From the NCBI GenBank assembly GCA_045106295.1, contig JBGCEI010000179.1, forward strand, positions 1 to 6,498: a stretch of DNA of 6,498 bases, in the 5' to 3' direction. The notes beneath the pieces are model-generated. The model saw only the letters and a list, made by a program, of their open reading frames with translations. It did no database searches and was not told where the DNA came from. The translations under genes were made by a program, and so were the position numbers. This DNA comes from WTJX01 sp045106295 (GTDB lineage: Bacteria > Bacteroidota > Bacteroidia > Cytophagales > JAAEPT01). This document shows, piece after piece, positions 6,458 to 6,498 of the stretch; the stretch's first letter is position 1; each line of letters opens with the position of its first letter.

Positions 6458-6498
6458 TTATCTCACTTTATATTTATTAATAGTCTCCCCTCTTTTTT
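6458..6498 (-). pseudogene. Mirror copy of the 3' end of the 48-aa gene (partial)
   Basis: Read on the minus strand, the right arm of the inverted repeat encodes KRGETINKYKVR and the same TAA stop (6460-6458) as the 48-aa gene, with identical bases. It could be the end of a full second copy facing the first one, a fragment carried by the repeat, or an artefact. The window stops before this can be decided, so whether it is coding is open. Confidence 0.3.

Larger units (their letters stand above)
6222..6498. repeat. Perfect inverted repeat, arms of at least 70 bp, 137-bp spacer
   Basis: Bases 6222-6291 are the exact reverse complement of 6429-6498 (position x pairs with 6720 minus x). The match breaks at the inner end (6292 against 6428) but is still perfect at the window edge, so the true arm may be longer. 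The left arm carries the last codons and stop of the 48-aa gene plus 29 bases beyond it. Possible readings are a tail-to-tail duplication of the small gene, the ends of a miniature inverted-repeat element, an invertible segment, or a fold-back assembly artefact at a contig end. The repeat itself is certain; its cause is not. Confidence 0.97.

Noticed and set aside
1..6498. CRISPR array, tRNA or rRNA genes, transposase gene
   Set aside because: No regularly spaced direct repeats, no cloverleaf or rRNA-like segments, and no transposase-like frame on either strand.

Overview
The window comes from an AT-rich Bacteroidota (Bacteroidetes) genome. The support is a large two-component-regulator-type propeller (Reg_prop) sensor with a Y_Y_Y domain, an A-S-A|Q signal peptide, no purine-rich Shine-Dalgarno boxes before the genes, and promoter-like TTTG / TAnnTTTG elements. 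A free-living, possibly marine, member is plausible, but the genus cannot be named from the sequence alone.

Layout. Bases 1-607 (minus strand) hold the N-terminal two thirds of an N-carbamoylputrescine amidase (AguB) of polyamine synthesis; it runs off the left edge and was only visible by translating the minus strand. After a 52-bp divergent intergenic gap, three plus-strand genes follow with short gaps (35 and 33 bp) and no terminator between them. They are a 1039-aa propeller/Y_Y_Y/membrane/histidine-kinase-like protein (660-3779), a CHASE2-domain membrane protein (3815-5128) and a secreted FecR-like protein (5162-6046). A strong intrinsic terminator at 6070-6109 closes this probable operon. 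A 48-codon single-span membrane protein gene (6116-6262) starts 7 bases after the T tract. The last 277 bases (6222-6498) are a perfect inverted repeat with arms of at least 70 bp around a 137-bp spacer. The left arm contains the end of the small gene, and the right arm runs to the window edge.

How the genes may work together. The propeller protein looks like a sensor histidine kinase whose catalytic parts have been lost. The phosphoacceptor His is Arg, both N-box Asn are gone, the G1 Asp is His, and all three G2 glycines are replaced. It also ends without a receiver or DNA-binding domain. The CHASE2 protein likewise has a large periplasmic sensor domain and no cytoplasmic output domain. The FecR-like protein is exported and uses distinctly different synonymous codons, suggesting strong expression. 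The three together look like an envelope sensing or structural module built from signalling-type domains but without a recognisable catalytic output. This is the most interesting system in the window; its function is inference. The terminal inverted repeat is the second item of interest, with an assembly fold-back as the main alternative to real biology.
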